Origin: Hymenobacter sp. BT730
Lineage (GTDB): Bacteria; Bacteroidota; Bacteroidia; Cytophagales; Hymenobacteraceae
DNA: 64,000 nucleotides
Assembly: GCF_030542105.1 (NCBI RefSeq)
Contig: NZ_JAUOFB010000001.1
Coordinates: forward strand, 992,001-1,056,000
Direction of reading: 5' to 3'
Part shown: positions 17,058 through 24,608 of the stretch, in pieces
How positions within the stretch are numbered: position 1 is the stretch's first letter
How the letters are laid out: each line of letters begins with the position of its first letter
Program-made: the position numbers and the translations under genes
The notes under the pieces: generated by a model
Told to the model about the DNA's origin: nothing
Seen by the model: the letters and a program-made list of their open reading frames with translations, nothing else
Databases searched by the model: none

Positions 17058-17768
17058 ATGGAAAGATCCCACTTTCTCAAAAGCCTGCTGGTAGGCAGCC
17101 TTTCAGTTCCGGCTCTGCTCGCTGCCTGCAGTAAAGACAATGAGATAACGCCAACCACTGGCAGCACCGGCACCGCAGGCGCAGGCAACTGCAATGTGGC
17201 CCCAACCGAAACCGAAGGACCATTCCCTACCAAAGTGCCTTCCTCTTATGTGCGTAGTGACATCCGGGATGGGAAAGAAGGCTACTTCATGAAGGCCATC
17301 ATTACCATCACCAATACCAACAGCAACTGTGCCGCCCTGGCTGGTGCCTTTGTAGACATCTGGCACTGTGATGCTGCGGGTAATTATTCGGAATACGGGG
17401 GTGGAGGTATGCAGTCTGCCAACTACCAGGGCGTACACTTTCTGCGCGGCCGACAAGTGACCGATGCCAACGGGCAGGTAACATTTACCACCATTTTTCC
17501 TGGCTGGTACAACGGGCGCGCTACTCACATCCACGTGCACGTGTATAGTGCCAGTGGTACCTCTCTGAAGGTAACCCAAATTGCCTTCCCTGAAGGGAGT
17601 GGCACGGCTCTGGCCGCCGTGAATGGCTACAGCAAGGGCCTGAGCGGCTACACTTACCATCAGAACGACAACGTCTTCAGCGACGGAGTAAGCCAGGAAC
17701 TGGCTACTGTAACCGGGAATACATCCAACGGCTTTGACCTGGCCATCACCTTTGGAGTAGCGGCCTAG
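17058..17768 (+). CDS. intradiol ring-cleavage dioxygenase-like lipoprotein
   Basis: A 236-residue lipoprotein. The signal peptide ends in the lipobox LLAAC (Cys24). The rest matches the intradiol dioxygenase fold: TETEGPFPT, VDIWHCDAAGNYS, FLRGRQVTDANGQVTF and PGWYNGRATHIHVHV. Three of the four Fe(III) ligands are placeable (Tyr151, His157, His159); I could not place the first Tyr with confidence. Cytoplasmic relatives cleave protocatechuate or catechol, but exported members of this type are common in Bacteroidota and their substrate is unknown. No other aromatic catabolism genes are nearby. The downstream pirin-like gene is 40 bp away. Confidence 0.85.
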   Translation: MERSHFLKSLLVGSLSVPALLAACSKDNEITPTTGSTGTAGAGNCNVAPTETEGPFPTKVPSSYVRSDIRDGKEGYFMKAIITITNTNSNCAALAGAFVDIWHCDAAGNYSEYGGGGMQSANYQGVHFLRGRQVTDANGQVTFTTIFPGWYNGRATHIHVHVYSASGTSLKVTQIAFPEGSGTALAAVNGYSKGLSGYTYHQNDNVFSDGVSQELATVTGNTSNGFDLAITFGVAA

Positions 17769-17808
17769 CGGCGCATTACCCTGCCCGTTTGGGGCACCAC
17801 CACGAATT

Positions 17809-18519
17809 ATGATTGTCATGAAGCGCATACCTGGAAAGATTTTCCTTTCAGAGCAACGCGGGGTGGTGGAAAGCCCTTACTTCCGGCGCTCCAGTACCTT
17901 TCGGTTTGGCCAGTTTCAGGCCGAAGACAAGGAGGCCTTTGGACTACTCCAGGCGCTGAATGAGGAAGTGGTGGGTGGGGGCCGGCAACTCATTCTGCCG
18001 GTTGAGGAGCCTATCTATGTCCTGGTCCTGCCCTTAACCGGGACGGTGAATGTGGCCGTGGCCTCTTCCGCCGTACCCGTGGAGGTAGGAGAGCTGCTGT
18101 TCTCGCCCGTGGCTGCGGGCAGCTCTCTAGTTTTTTCTAATCCTTACCCTACAGAAACCATTCACTTTCTGCAGCTATGGATAAGGGCAGCATTACCAGA
18201 GGTGTCCGGCCCTGGAAGGTCTTTCCCATTTGATTTGGCGGGCCAGGTTAATACTTTGGTGAATGTCCTGCCCGCTATACCCAGCCTGCCACTACCGTTT
18301 AATGTAAGCCTGGGGCAGTTTGCGGGCCGTTCGGAGGCAGTATCTAGAATGCAGAGCCCGCAGGCGCGCTTTTTTGCCTTTGTGCTGGCCGGCGCCTTTG
18401 AGGTAGAAGGCCGACTTCTGCACCAGAACGACGGGCTGGCCTTGTGGGATACGGCAGAAGTTGAGTTGGAAGCCCTCAGCCACGATGCCGTGGTGTTGAT
18501 TCTGGAAATGCCGGCCTAA
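17809..18519 (+). CDS. pirin-like bicupin protein
   Basis: A 236-residue double-cupin protein. The start KIFLSEQRGVVESPYFRRSS with FRFGQF resembles the N-terminal strand region of pirin/YhhW quercetinases. Metal-binding His residues of the canonical pirin motif are not obvious (LILPVEEPIYVLVLPLTGTV), so it may be a non-catalytic cupin. ATG codons at 17809 and 17818 are both possible. It follows the dioxygenase-like gene closely and is likely in the same transcript. Confidence 0.65.
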   Translation: MIVMKRIPGKIFLSEQRGVVESPYFRRSSTFRFGQFQAEDKEAFGLLQALNEEVVGGGRQLILPVEEPIYVLVLPLTGTVNVAVASSAVPVEVGELLFSPVAAGSSLVFSNPYPTETIHFLQLWIRAALPEVSGPGRSFPFDLAGQVNTLVNVLPAIPSLPLPFNVSLGQFAGRSEAVSRMQSPQARFFAFVLAGAFEVEGRLLHQNDGLALWDTAEVELEALSHDAVVLILEMPA

Positions 18520-18615
18520 CCGGTACTAATTGTTTACACCCGGCTGCCTGACCGTTATGCCGGTTTTTATTGGGTGTGCGAGTAGCTTGACCCACATTTA
18601 CGTAAAGGCTAACCG

Positions 18616-19722
18616 ATGGCATTTTTTACTCCTCGTCAGGCGCAGGCCGGGCTTTTGCATGCGGTGGTATGGGGGCTTTTGGGTGTGCTGCTTTTTACTC
18701 AGCCCAGTCATAGCCTGCCACAGTTGCCGTTTTACCTGCTCCAATCTGCCCTGTTTGTGGTCTGCCTGGGCGTCTTTTATCTGAACCTGGGCTGGGCCGT
18801 GCCCCAACTGCTGTATCGCCGCCGCGTGCTGGTCTACCTGCTTTTCCTGATTCTGGTGGTCAGTAGCGTGGTGTTTCCTTATCGAGCCCTAAGAAATCTG
18901 CTGGCACCTCCGCGCCCGTCCGCCAACTGGATTCCGGCAAACGGGGCGGTACCAGGAGCCGCCACTGGTTTGCCCCCGCGCCCTAACCGGGAGCCGGGCC
19001 GCCGTTCCGGCCTGGTAGACCCAGCCGTGCTGCTCTCTACGCTACTGGTGCTGGGTCTGAGTACCAGTATTGCCGCTGTGCAGCGCGGGCAGCGGGATGC
19101 TCAAATTCGCCAGGCACTGGAGCAGGAAAAGCTCTCCACGGAGCTTTCCTGGCTAAAAGCCCAGATCAACCCGCATTTCTTTTTCAATACTCTTAATAAC
19201 ATCTACGCCCTCACGTTGATGAATGGCGACCAGGCGCGAGAGGCCATTCACCGGCTCTCGCGCATGATGCGCTACGTGCTCTACGAGACACAAAGCGGCA
19301 CGGCACCGCTCAGTCAGGAGCTTCAGTTTGTGCACGACTACATTGATTTGATGCAGCTGCGGCTAACCGACAATGTGACTGTGGAATTTGAAGTGCCCGA
19401 GCCGCTACGAGACGTATCTATTGCCCCTATGCTGCTGCTCACTTTCGTGGAAAACGCCTTTAAACACGGTGTCAGCGCTCTGGAGCCCAGTCGTATCCGG
19501 ATAGCAGTACAGCAGCCGCTGCCTCATATGTTAGACGTGACGGTGCAGAATACCGTATTCCTTGACCGACCAGTTGCGCTGGATGAAAACAGCGGTATCG
19601 GGCTTGCCAATACCCGGCGGCGTCTGCAGTTGCTTTACCCTGGTCGGCATACCCTCACTATTACGGAATCCACACCCGGGCATGAGTACCGGGTGCATCT
19701 TACGCTGGATCTGCTCTCATGA
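18616..19722 (+). CDS. LytS-type membrane sensor histidine kinase
   Basis: A 368-residue protein. The N-terminal half has four hydrophobic segments (about 10-30, 36-58, 70-92, 134-152). The second half is a HisKA_5/His_kinase domain with phospho-acceptor His187 in AQINPHFFFNTLNNIYAL and a HATPase with FVENAFKHG and SGIGLANTRRRL. The stop overlaps the ATG of the response-regulator gene by 4 bp (ATGA), so the two are co-translated as a two-component pair. The inducer is unknown. Confidence 0.93.
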   Translation: MAFFTPRQAQAGLLHAVVWGLLGVLLFTQPSHSLPQLPFYLLQSALFVVCLGVFYLNLGWAVPQLLYRRRVLVYLLFLILVVSSVVFPYRALRNLLAPPRPSANWIPANGAVPGAATGLPPRPNREPGRRSGLVDPAVLLSTLLVLGLSTSIAAVQRGQRDAQIRQALEQEKLSTELSWLKAQINPHFFFNTLNNIYALTLMNGDQAREAIHRLSRMMRYVLYETQSGTAPLSQELQFVHDYIDLMQLRLTDNVTVEFEVPEPLRDVSIAPMLLLTFVENAFKHGVSALEPSRIRIAVQQPLPHMLDVTVQNTVFLDRPVALDENSGIGLANTRRRLQLLYPGRHTLTITESTPGHEYRVHLTLDLLS

Positions 19723-20465
19723 CGCTAAACTGCATTGCCGTTGACGACGAGCCCCTGGCGCTGAAGCTGGTGGGTTCCTTTATCGAGCGCACGCCCTTTC
19801 TGAAGCTGGTGGGCTCTTATAGCAGCGCCGTAGCTGCCTTACGAGGGTTGCAACAGCAGACTGCCCCGGTAGAGTTGCTATTTCTGGATATACAGATGCC
19901 TGACCTCAACGGTCTGGAACTGGCCCACCTTCTGGATAAGGGCCCGGGTGGGGGCGGGCCTCGGGTAGTATTTACCACTGCCTTTAACCAGTATGCGCTG
20001 GAGGGCTATAAAGTAGATGCCCTGGATTACCTGCTCAAACCCTTCAACTACGAGGAGTTTCTACGAGCTGCGGATAAAGCCCGGGCCTACGCCGAACGAA
20101 ACCTGCGGCCTGCGCCTGCGGCCGCCGAGCCAACCGAGCCCCAGGAGGACTACCTCTACCTGAAAGTGGAGTACCAGTTGGTGCGGGTTCCCTTCCAGGA
20201 TATTCTGTACGTAGAAGGGCTTAAGGATTACGTGAAAGTGCATCGGCGCAGCGAGCCTCGGCCACTGCTTTCCCTAATGAGTCTCAAGTCCTTGGAGGAG
20301 AAGCTGCCTGCCCGGCAGTTTATGCGCATTCACCGCTCCTACATTGTAGGCCTGCAGCACATTACTACTATTGGACGCGGTACCGTGCAAATAGGAACCG
20401 AAACCATTCCTATCAGTGACGGCTACCGCGAGGCCTTTGACCAGTTTATTAGCCGCTGGAAATAG
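19719..20465 (+). CDS. LytTR-family response regulator
   Basis: A 248-residue regulator. The receiver domain has acidic pocket DDE near residue 9 and phospho-acceptor Asp57 in LFLDIQMPDLNG, with Thr and Lys at the expected places (VFTTAF, LKPF). A Pro/Ala linker leads to a C-terminal LytTR DNA-binding domain (VEGLKDYVKVH, FMRIHRSYIV). It is the cognate partner of the LytS-like kinase it overlaps. Target genes are not evident here. Confidence 0.94.
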   Translation: MTLNCIAVDDEPLALKLVGSFIERTPFLKLVGSYSSAVAALRGLQQQTAPVELLFLDIQMPDLNGLELAHLLDKGPGGGGPRVVFTTAFNQYALEGYKVDALDYLLKPFNYEEFLRAADKARAYAERNLRPAPAAAEPTEPQEDYLYLKVEYQLVRVPFQDILYVEGLKDYVKVHRRSEPRPLLSLMSLKSLEEKLPARQFMRIHRSYIVGLQHITTIGRGTVQIGTETIPISDGYREAFDQFISRWK

Positions 20466-20593
20466 AAAGCTGTAATCTGAAATATTTGTCAGAAAGAGGA
20501 TAGACTTACGCTAATAATGGGAACTGCCTACCCCATTCACATCTTAGCAATAACAGCGAAAATAGTGTTGGTGCCTAAACCTGTATAGGAAAC

Positions 20594-20627
20594 AAAATCC
20601 CCTCGCCGTAAAAGACAAGGGGATTTT
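20594..20627. terminator. terminator at the left chromosomal edge of the element
   Basis: A 10-bp stem AAAATCCCCT / AGGGGATTTT with a 14-nt loop and a T-run. It ends exactly where the 52-bp att repeat begins. On the plus strand it serves the LytTR operon; on the minus strand it would have been the terminator of the tRNA gene before the element inserted. Confidence 0.75.
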
Positions 20628-20679
20628 TTAATGAGCGAGAAACGAGGCTCGAACTCGCGACCCTCAGCTTGGGAAGCTG
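20628..20679. repeat. left attachment repeat with tRNA-Gly 3' fragment
   Basis: A 52-bp sequence identical to 40020-40071. On the minus strand, bases 20634-20679 equal the last 46 nt of the tRNA-Gly(CCC), from the anticodon stem to the discriminator. The 5' half of the tRNA is missing here, so this is a displaced tRNA 3' fragment (attL or attR), not a functional gene. Confidence 0.93.
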
Positions 20680-20706
20680 TGGGTATTATGTGTTTATGGT
20701 TTGCCG

Positions 20707-20767
20707 TTATTTGTTAATGTGGTTTATTTACAGATGGTTACAAATTTTGTTCTACTCTTATTTGTTA
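20707..20767. repeat. direct repeats, candidate integrase arm sites
   Basis: The 10-mer TTATTTGTTA occurs at 20707-20716 and again at 20758-20767, in the non-coding DNA between the att repeat and the integrase gene. Tyrosine integrases of this type bind short arm sites next to att, so this position fits. The assignment is inference. Confidence 0.4.
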
Positions 20768-20795
20768 CTCGTACTTCGAAAATTGTTATACTTGT

Positions 20796-20821
20796 ATAAC
20801 CCAGTGTATAATCCGGGTTAT
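20796..20821. promoter_or_regulatory. inverted repeat just upstream of the integrase start
   Basis: ATAACCC and GGGTTAT, separated by 12 bp, end 5 bp before the integrase ATG. The position suits an operator, or a ribosome-binding-site-blocking hairpin, controlling int. Confidence 0.4.
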
Positions 20822-20826
20822 GCAAA

Positions 20827-22197
20827 ATGAGCACAAGGACTACAGAGCACAAGGAAGGCAAGGCCACCATCAAAGTGGTTTATTACACCAGCAAAACGCT
20901 AGCGGATGGGGCTCATCCGTTTGTTGTGCGGGTAACGAAGAACCGGAAGCAAGTCTATCGTTATACTGGGCTAAGCCTTCATCCTAAATACTGGAATGCG
21001 GAAAAGAAGGAGATTCGTCGGAGCTATCCTGAACCAGCGCGGGAAAAACTAATAAATGATTTAGAGGGCTGGCGGAAGAAATACGAAGCTGCAGCCAATA
21101 CTTTAGCCGGAAATGACGAGGAACACGATGCTCTAACAGTTTTCAAGAAAGCTGTGGAAGGTCGTCAGGCGCAACGTCGCGTAAAGCTGCTGGCCTACAT
21201 TGAGGAGTTAGCTACAGGCATGGCTGGAAGTGGCCAAATAGGTAATGCAGGAGTTTACCGCGACCTAAGCAACCAGTTGGCAAAGTTTATTGGTGCCGAA
21301 TACAATGCACCTGCCCCACCCTTAGGAAAAGGCCAAGAAGCAGAAAAGGCTGCCTGGGTAAAGCAGTATGACATTCCGTTTGACCGTTTGACGGTAAGCT
21401 TCTGCAATGAATGGGAAGCAACACTACGGGCAACAGGTGTAGAGGAAATTACCTTGTCGTTACGTTTTCGCACGCTCAGAGCAGTCCTGAACAAAGCTAT
21501 AGCGACAGGACTAGCAAAGGCAGATAGCTACCCCTTTGCTCGTAATATTTCTGAGCGCCATAAATTTCAAGTTGGTAAGTTCAACGTCTCCACTGCAAAG
21601 CGTGCTGTTTCCCGCGGAGAACTCCGCAAACTAGAAGCACTGCTACCAGACAGCGACCGACAAAGACTGGCGAAAGATGTATTCTTATTCTCTTTCTACT
21701 GCGGAGGAATCAATTTCGTAGATCTGGCGCAGCTTCGGTGGACCAACTTGAGTGGTGCCGACGAAATAGGACAACCTCAACGACTCAGTTATGTCCGGCA
21801 GAAAACAGGAGGGAAGTTTTCAACTCGTCTATTGCCACCTGCTGCTGCCATTTTATCTGCTTACCGGCCGTATACATTTGCTCAACCCGATAGCTACATA
21901 TTTCCTATCCTAGACTTAAGCAAGCATCAAACACCCAGTCAGGTAAAAAACCGACTGCACAAAGTGCTAGGCCAGGTAAATAAGGATCTGAAAGACCTTG
22001 GGGTGCAGGCAGGCATCGAGACTCCATTAACTACATATGTAGCTCGACATAGCTTCGCAACGGCGCTTAAAATGACTGGAACCAATACAGCTGTTATTTC
22101 ACAAGCTATGGGGCATAAGTCAGAGGCAGTAACTGCTATCTATTTAGATTCGTTTACATCTGATACTATGGACGCAGCGTTTGAGCAATTGCTTTAA
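20827..22197 (+). CDS. tyrosine recombinase/integrase of the element
   Basis: A 456-residue site-specific integrase of the Bacteroidota type. It has an N-terminal arm-binding region, a SAM-like core-binding domain (about 115-245) and a catalytic domain. Visible catalytic residues are Arg407 in YVARHSFAT with His408, His430 in MGHKS and nucleophile Tyr439 in IYLDSF. Where the first catalytic Arg is usual the sequence reads FYCGGINFVDL (Gly293-Gly294), and the usual His of HxxR is Tyr404. Loss of the first Arg is also known in the CTnDOT integrase. It sits 148 bp from the att repeat and should excise and integrate the element at tRNA-Gly. Confidence 0.94.
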   Translation: MSTRTTEHKEGKATIKVVYYTSKTLADGAHPFVVRVTKNRKQVYRYTGLSLHPKYWNAEKKEIRRSYPEPAREKLINDLEGWRKKYEAAANTLAGNDEEHDALTVFKKAVEGRQAQRRVKLLAYIEELATGMAGSGQIGNAGVYRDLSNQLAKFIGAEYNAPAPPLGKGQEAEKAAWVKQYDIPFDRLTVSFCNEWEATLRATGVEEITLSLRFRTLRAVLNKAIATGLAKADSYPFARNISERHKFQVGKFNVSTAKRAVSRGELRKLEALLPDSDRQRLAKDVFLFSFYCGGINFVDLAQLRWTNLSGADEIGQPQRLSYVRQKTGGKFSTRLLPPAAAILSAYRPYTFAQPDSYIFPILDLSKHQTPSQVKNRLHKVLGQVNKDLKDLGVQAGIETPLTTYVARHSFATALKMTGTNTAVISQAMGHKSEAVTAIYLDSFTSDTMDAAFEQLL

Positions 22198-22250
22198 TGA
22201 AGCGCTTAGACTTGTTTTTGATCCTTTTCTTCACAGACCAGTAAACACAT

Positions 22251-23084
22251 ATGCCCGGTGCTAAAAACAGCAAAAGGCCCCAATCATATAATGAACGTAG
22301 GGCGCAGGCTGAGGAAATCTATCGGAAGCTGTTTGCAAAATTTCGCACTCATAAGTTCATCGACTGGGGTATTCTGACAGCTGTGCAGGAGGAAGATTGT
22401 CTACGGGCTGTACCTCCTTATTCAGAACGGTTTGATGAGTTTTTAGGCTTTTGGCTTGGAGGTACCGACCCAATAAATGTTCCAGGAGTACTAGAGTACC
22501 ACTTCCCTGAACCAGACGAAATGGATCTGGAATATCTGGAAGATGTGCTAGATGAATTGGATAAAATTTCTGATTGGGTAGATCAGCCTTATCGAACGTT
22601 TAAAGGTTCTAACCTTGACATTGGTCCATTTGTCAGTCGATATTATAGTGAGAACATAGCCCGGGCGAGGAAGTGGGTGAGGACTAAAAGGGCGAAATTG
22701 GAGGCGGATGAGCATAAGCATAAGAAGATTCCTAGTGTATCCCCTGCTAAAGGCCGCATTCCGTGGACTGGACTTTTTCCTAATGGTTTCAAAGAGACCG
22801 ACCTTGACCAATTATTAATTAAGCTTGGGATTTTAGACGGTTCGCTTCACCATACAGAAGATTCTAAGCCCCGAATCTGGAGAGCGGTAATAGAGGCGCT
22901 GAGAGACGGCAAGCGTCTCATCCTCTCAGATAATGTAGCTCTTCACCAAGCACTGCTAAACAGGTATGGAGAGACGTCAGGTCAGCTCCCTTCGCTTCGC
23001 TCATTACAAGGAGATTTTAATGCTGGTAATCCTATATCTCAGGATGTGTATCAGCGCGCAAAAGCATTACTTACAACAATGTGA
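22251..23084 (+). CDS. element protein of unknown function
   Basis: A 277-residue hydrophilic protein. The N-terminal third is highly charged; residues ~85-125 are very acidic (PDEMDLEYLEDVLDELDKI). The C-terminal ~110 residues (IPWTGLFPNGFKETDLDQLL to the end) look like a compact helical domain such as is often found in unknown proteins beside Bacteroidota integrases. There is no membrane segment or enzyme motif. It is located 53 bp after int and may be co-transcribed with it. I do not recognise it. Confidence 0.7.
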   Translation: MPGAKNSKRPQSYNERRAQAEEIYRKLFAKFRTHKFIDWGILTAVQEEDCLRAVPPYSERFDEFLGFWLGGTDPINVPGVLEYHFPEPDEMDLEYLEDVLDELDKISDWVDQPYRTFKGSNLDIGPFVSRYYSENIARARKWVRTKRAKLEADEHKHKKIPSVSPAKGRIPWTGLFPNGFKETDLDQLLIKLGILDGSLHHTEDSKPRIWRAVIEALRDGKRLILSDNVALHQALLNRYGETSGQLPSLRSLQGDFNAGNPISQDVYQRAKALLTTM

Positions 23085-23104
23085 TTTTTTCGTTTTTGCG
23101 TTTT

Positions 23105-23121
23105 TTTTGCGCGGCGCAAAA
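23105..23121. promoter_or_regulatory. 17-bp dyad upstream of the HTH genes
   Basis: TTTTGCGC and GCGCAAAA around a single central G, in a T-rich stretch between the unknown gene and the first HTH gene. It is either an operator for one of the small HTH proteins or a weak terminator. Confidence 0.4.
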
Positions 23122-23196
23122 CCGCGATTTTCCATGCTTCAAAAGCTTTCTCTTTGTGGAAGTAATCGGTTAACACCCCCGATGAATTGAAGCCAC

Positions 23197-23496
23197 ATGG
23201 CAACATTAATTACAATTGGCATAGAGTATGCCCAACTTCTTGAAGACCTCCGTTTAGCTATCCGGCATGAGGTTGATAATCTACTTAACCCCATTAAACA
23301 GCCAACATCTGAACTAGGGGGAGTAAAGCTGGCTCAGGAGATTACTCGCCTGAGTAAGTCCCGAATTTATGCTTTGGTACACAATCGGGTCATCCCACAC
23401 AGCAAGCGGGGTAACAAACTCTACTTCAACCGCACCGACCTGATGGCGTGGGTGGAAGCCGGTAACCGCACCGGGAAGGAGGTGACCCATGTTTAG
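23197..23496 (+). CDS. excisionase-family helix-turn-helix protein
   Basis: A 99-residue protein. Residues ~42-90 form a winged-helix HTH_17/excisionase domain: GGVKLAQEITRLSKSRIYAL, then IPHSKRGNKLYFNRTDLMAW. Proteins of this class bind att DNA to drive excision (Xis) or regulate element genes. Its stop lies 8 bp inside the next gene, so the two HTH genes are translationally coupled. Confidence 0.85.
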   Translation: MATLITIGIEYAQLLEDLRLAIRHEVDNLLNPIKQPTSELGGVKLAQEITRLSKSRIYALVHNRVIPHSKRGNKLYFNRTDLMAWVEAGNRTGKEVTHV

Positions 23497-23923
23497 TGCG
23501 CTGTTGAAACGACTGAAAGGGGAGAACCCGCAACTTCCTGCGGCACCCCAGCCACTTCCGGCTGTTGCAATGCAGGGACACTTTTCCATCTGTGGTCTGC
23601 ATCCGGATCTTGCTATTTTCTTCCACCGGATCCATGAACGGGCCTCATTGACACCAGAACAACTCCCACACTATGATGGGCTGCGGGCGTGGGTTATGGC
23701 TGGGTCGCCAACGCAGGAACTGGTTTCTACATCAGATACCTGCAACGCCCTACGGATCAGTGCGCGTACCTTGGGCCGCTGGGCCCAGAACAACTGGCTG
23801 CAGCGCATTCGGCAGGGCAGACGCATCTACTACCTTCGTTCTGAGGCAGAAACCTTAGGTAAAGCCATTTACTTCAACACCTACGTTGATCTATACCTCT
23901 CGCCGAGTTCAGCCAGCGCTTAA
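23489..23923 (+). CDS. second helix-turn-helix protein of the element
   Basis: A 144-residue protein whose C-terminal half has an excisionase-like HTH: STSDTCNALRISARTLGRWA followed by the wing RIRQGRRIYYLRSEAE. The N-terminal part (Pro-rich, then FSICGLHPDLAIFFHRIHE) is extra compared with the upstream HTH protein and may be a dimer or partner interface. It overlaps the upstream gene by 8 bp. A regulator or a second excision factor is likely. Confidence 0.72.
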   Translation: MFSALLKRLKGENPQLPAAPQPLPAVAMQGHFSICGLHPDLAIFFHRIHERASLTPEQLPHYDGLRAWVMAGSPTQELVSTSDTCNALRISARTLGRWAQNNWLQRIRQGRRIYYLRSEAETLGKAIYFNTYVDLYLSPSSASA

Positions 23924-23954
23924 GCAGGGTTCCCGATAGCTCGGCTCTGTTGGA

Positions 23955-24608
23955 ATGCCCAACACCCTCTTTTCCTTACCACAGGCTGCCAGCGACCACC
24001 CCGAACGGGTGGTCCCTGCGGCCCCGGGAGAACGCTCCCCACGCTTCAGCTACTTTACCGGAGGGATTCGAAGCATCCTGCCCCATGCGGCCATCAGCCC
24101 CGGACAACTGTATCAGCTACTCGTCAGCCCGCGCTTTCAGGCCCGGACCGAGGCGCTACGCGCTGCCGGTCGGGGAAGCCCGGCGTATACCCGACTGAAA
24201 AGCAGTCTGGACTATGTCACCCCGGCCGGTACATTTACCCGCCGCCACAACCATGGCCTGCAGCAGCCTTCGGGCCTGCTCGTGCTGGACTTCGACAAGC
24301 TGCCTGATGTGTCTGCCGCCCGACAGACGCTGCTAAACGATCCTCATCTGGGCCCGGCCATCGTGCTGTTGTTCACCAGCCCTTCGGGGGACGGGCTCAA
24401 ATGCCTGCTCCCCACCAACCCCCATGCCTCGTACCGGGACAGCTGGCATACACTAGAGGCTTACCTGCGCCATCACTACAGCACCCTAGGCCTGACCCCG
24501 GACCCGGCCGGTAAGGATGTTGCCCGCGCCTGCTTTGTGGCACATGATCCCGATGCCTATCTGCATCCAAACTTTCATCACTTTTCCCCTGTACCACCCA
24601 TTTCATGA
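23955..24608 (+). CDS. VirE-N/BT4734-like primase-type protein
   Basis: A 217-residue protein. The core GLLVLDFDKLPDVSAARQ with a hhhDxD motif, followed by LFTSPSGDGLKCLLPT, matches the BT4734/VirE N-terminal domain family found beside DUF3987 genes in Bacteroidota elements. The family is related in sequence to archaeo-eukaryotic-type primases, so DNA priming for element replication is the likely role. Its stop overlaps the downstream DUF3987 start (ATGA, 4 bp), making a two-part replication unit. Confidence 0.82.
   Translation: MPNTLFSLPQAASDHPERVVPAAPGERSPRFSYFTGGIRSILPHAAISPGQLYQLLVSPRFQARTEALRAAGRGSPAYTRLKSSLDYVTPAGTFTRRHNHGLQQPSGLLVLDFDKLPDVSAARQTLLNDPHLGPAIVLLFTSPSGDGLKCLLPTNPHASYRDSWHTLEAYLRHHYSTLGLTPDPAGKDVARACFVAHDPDAYLHPNFHHFSPVPPIS

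Noticed and set aside
20634..20679. tRNA-like sequence at the left end
   Set aside because: Only the 3' 46 nt are present with no acceptor 5' strand or D-arm; it is the displaced fragment of an att site, not a tRNA gene.
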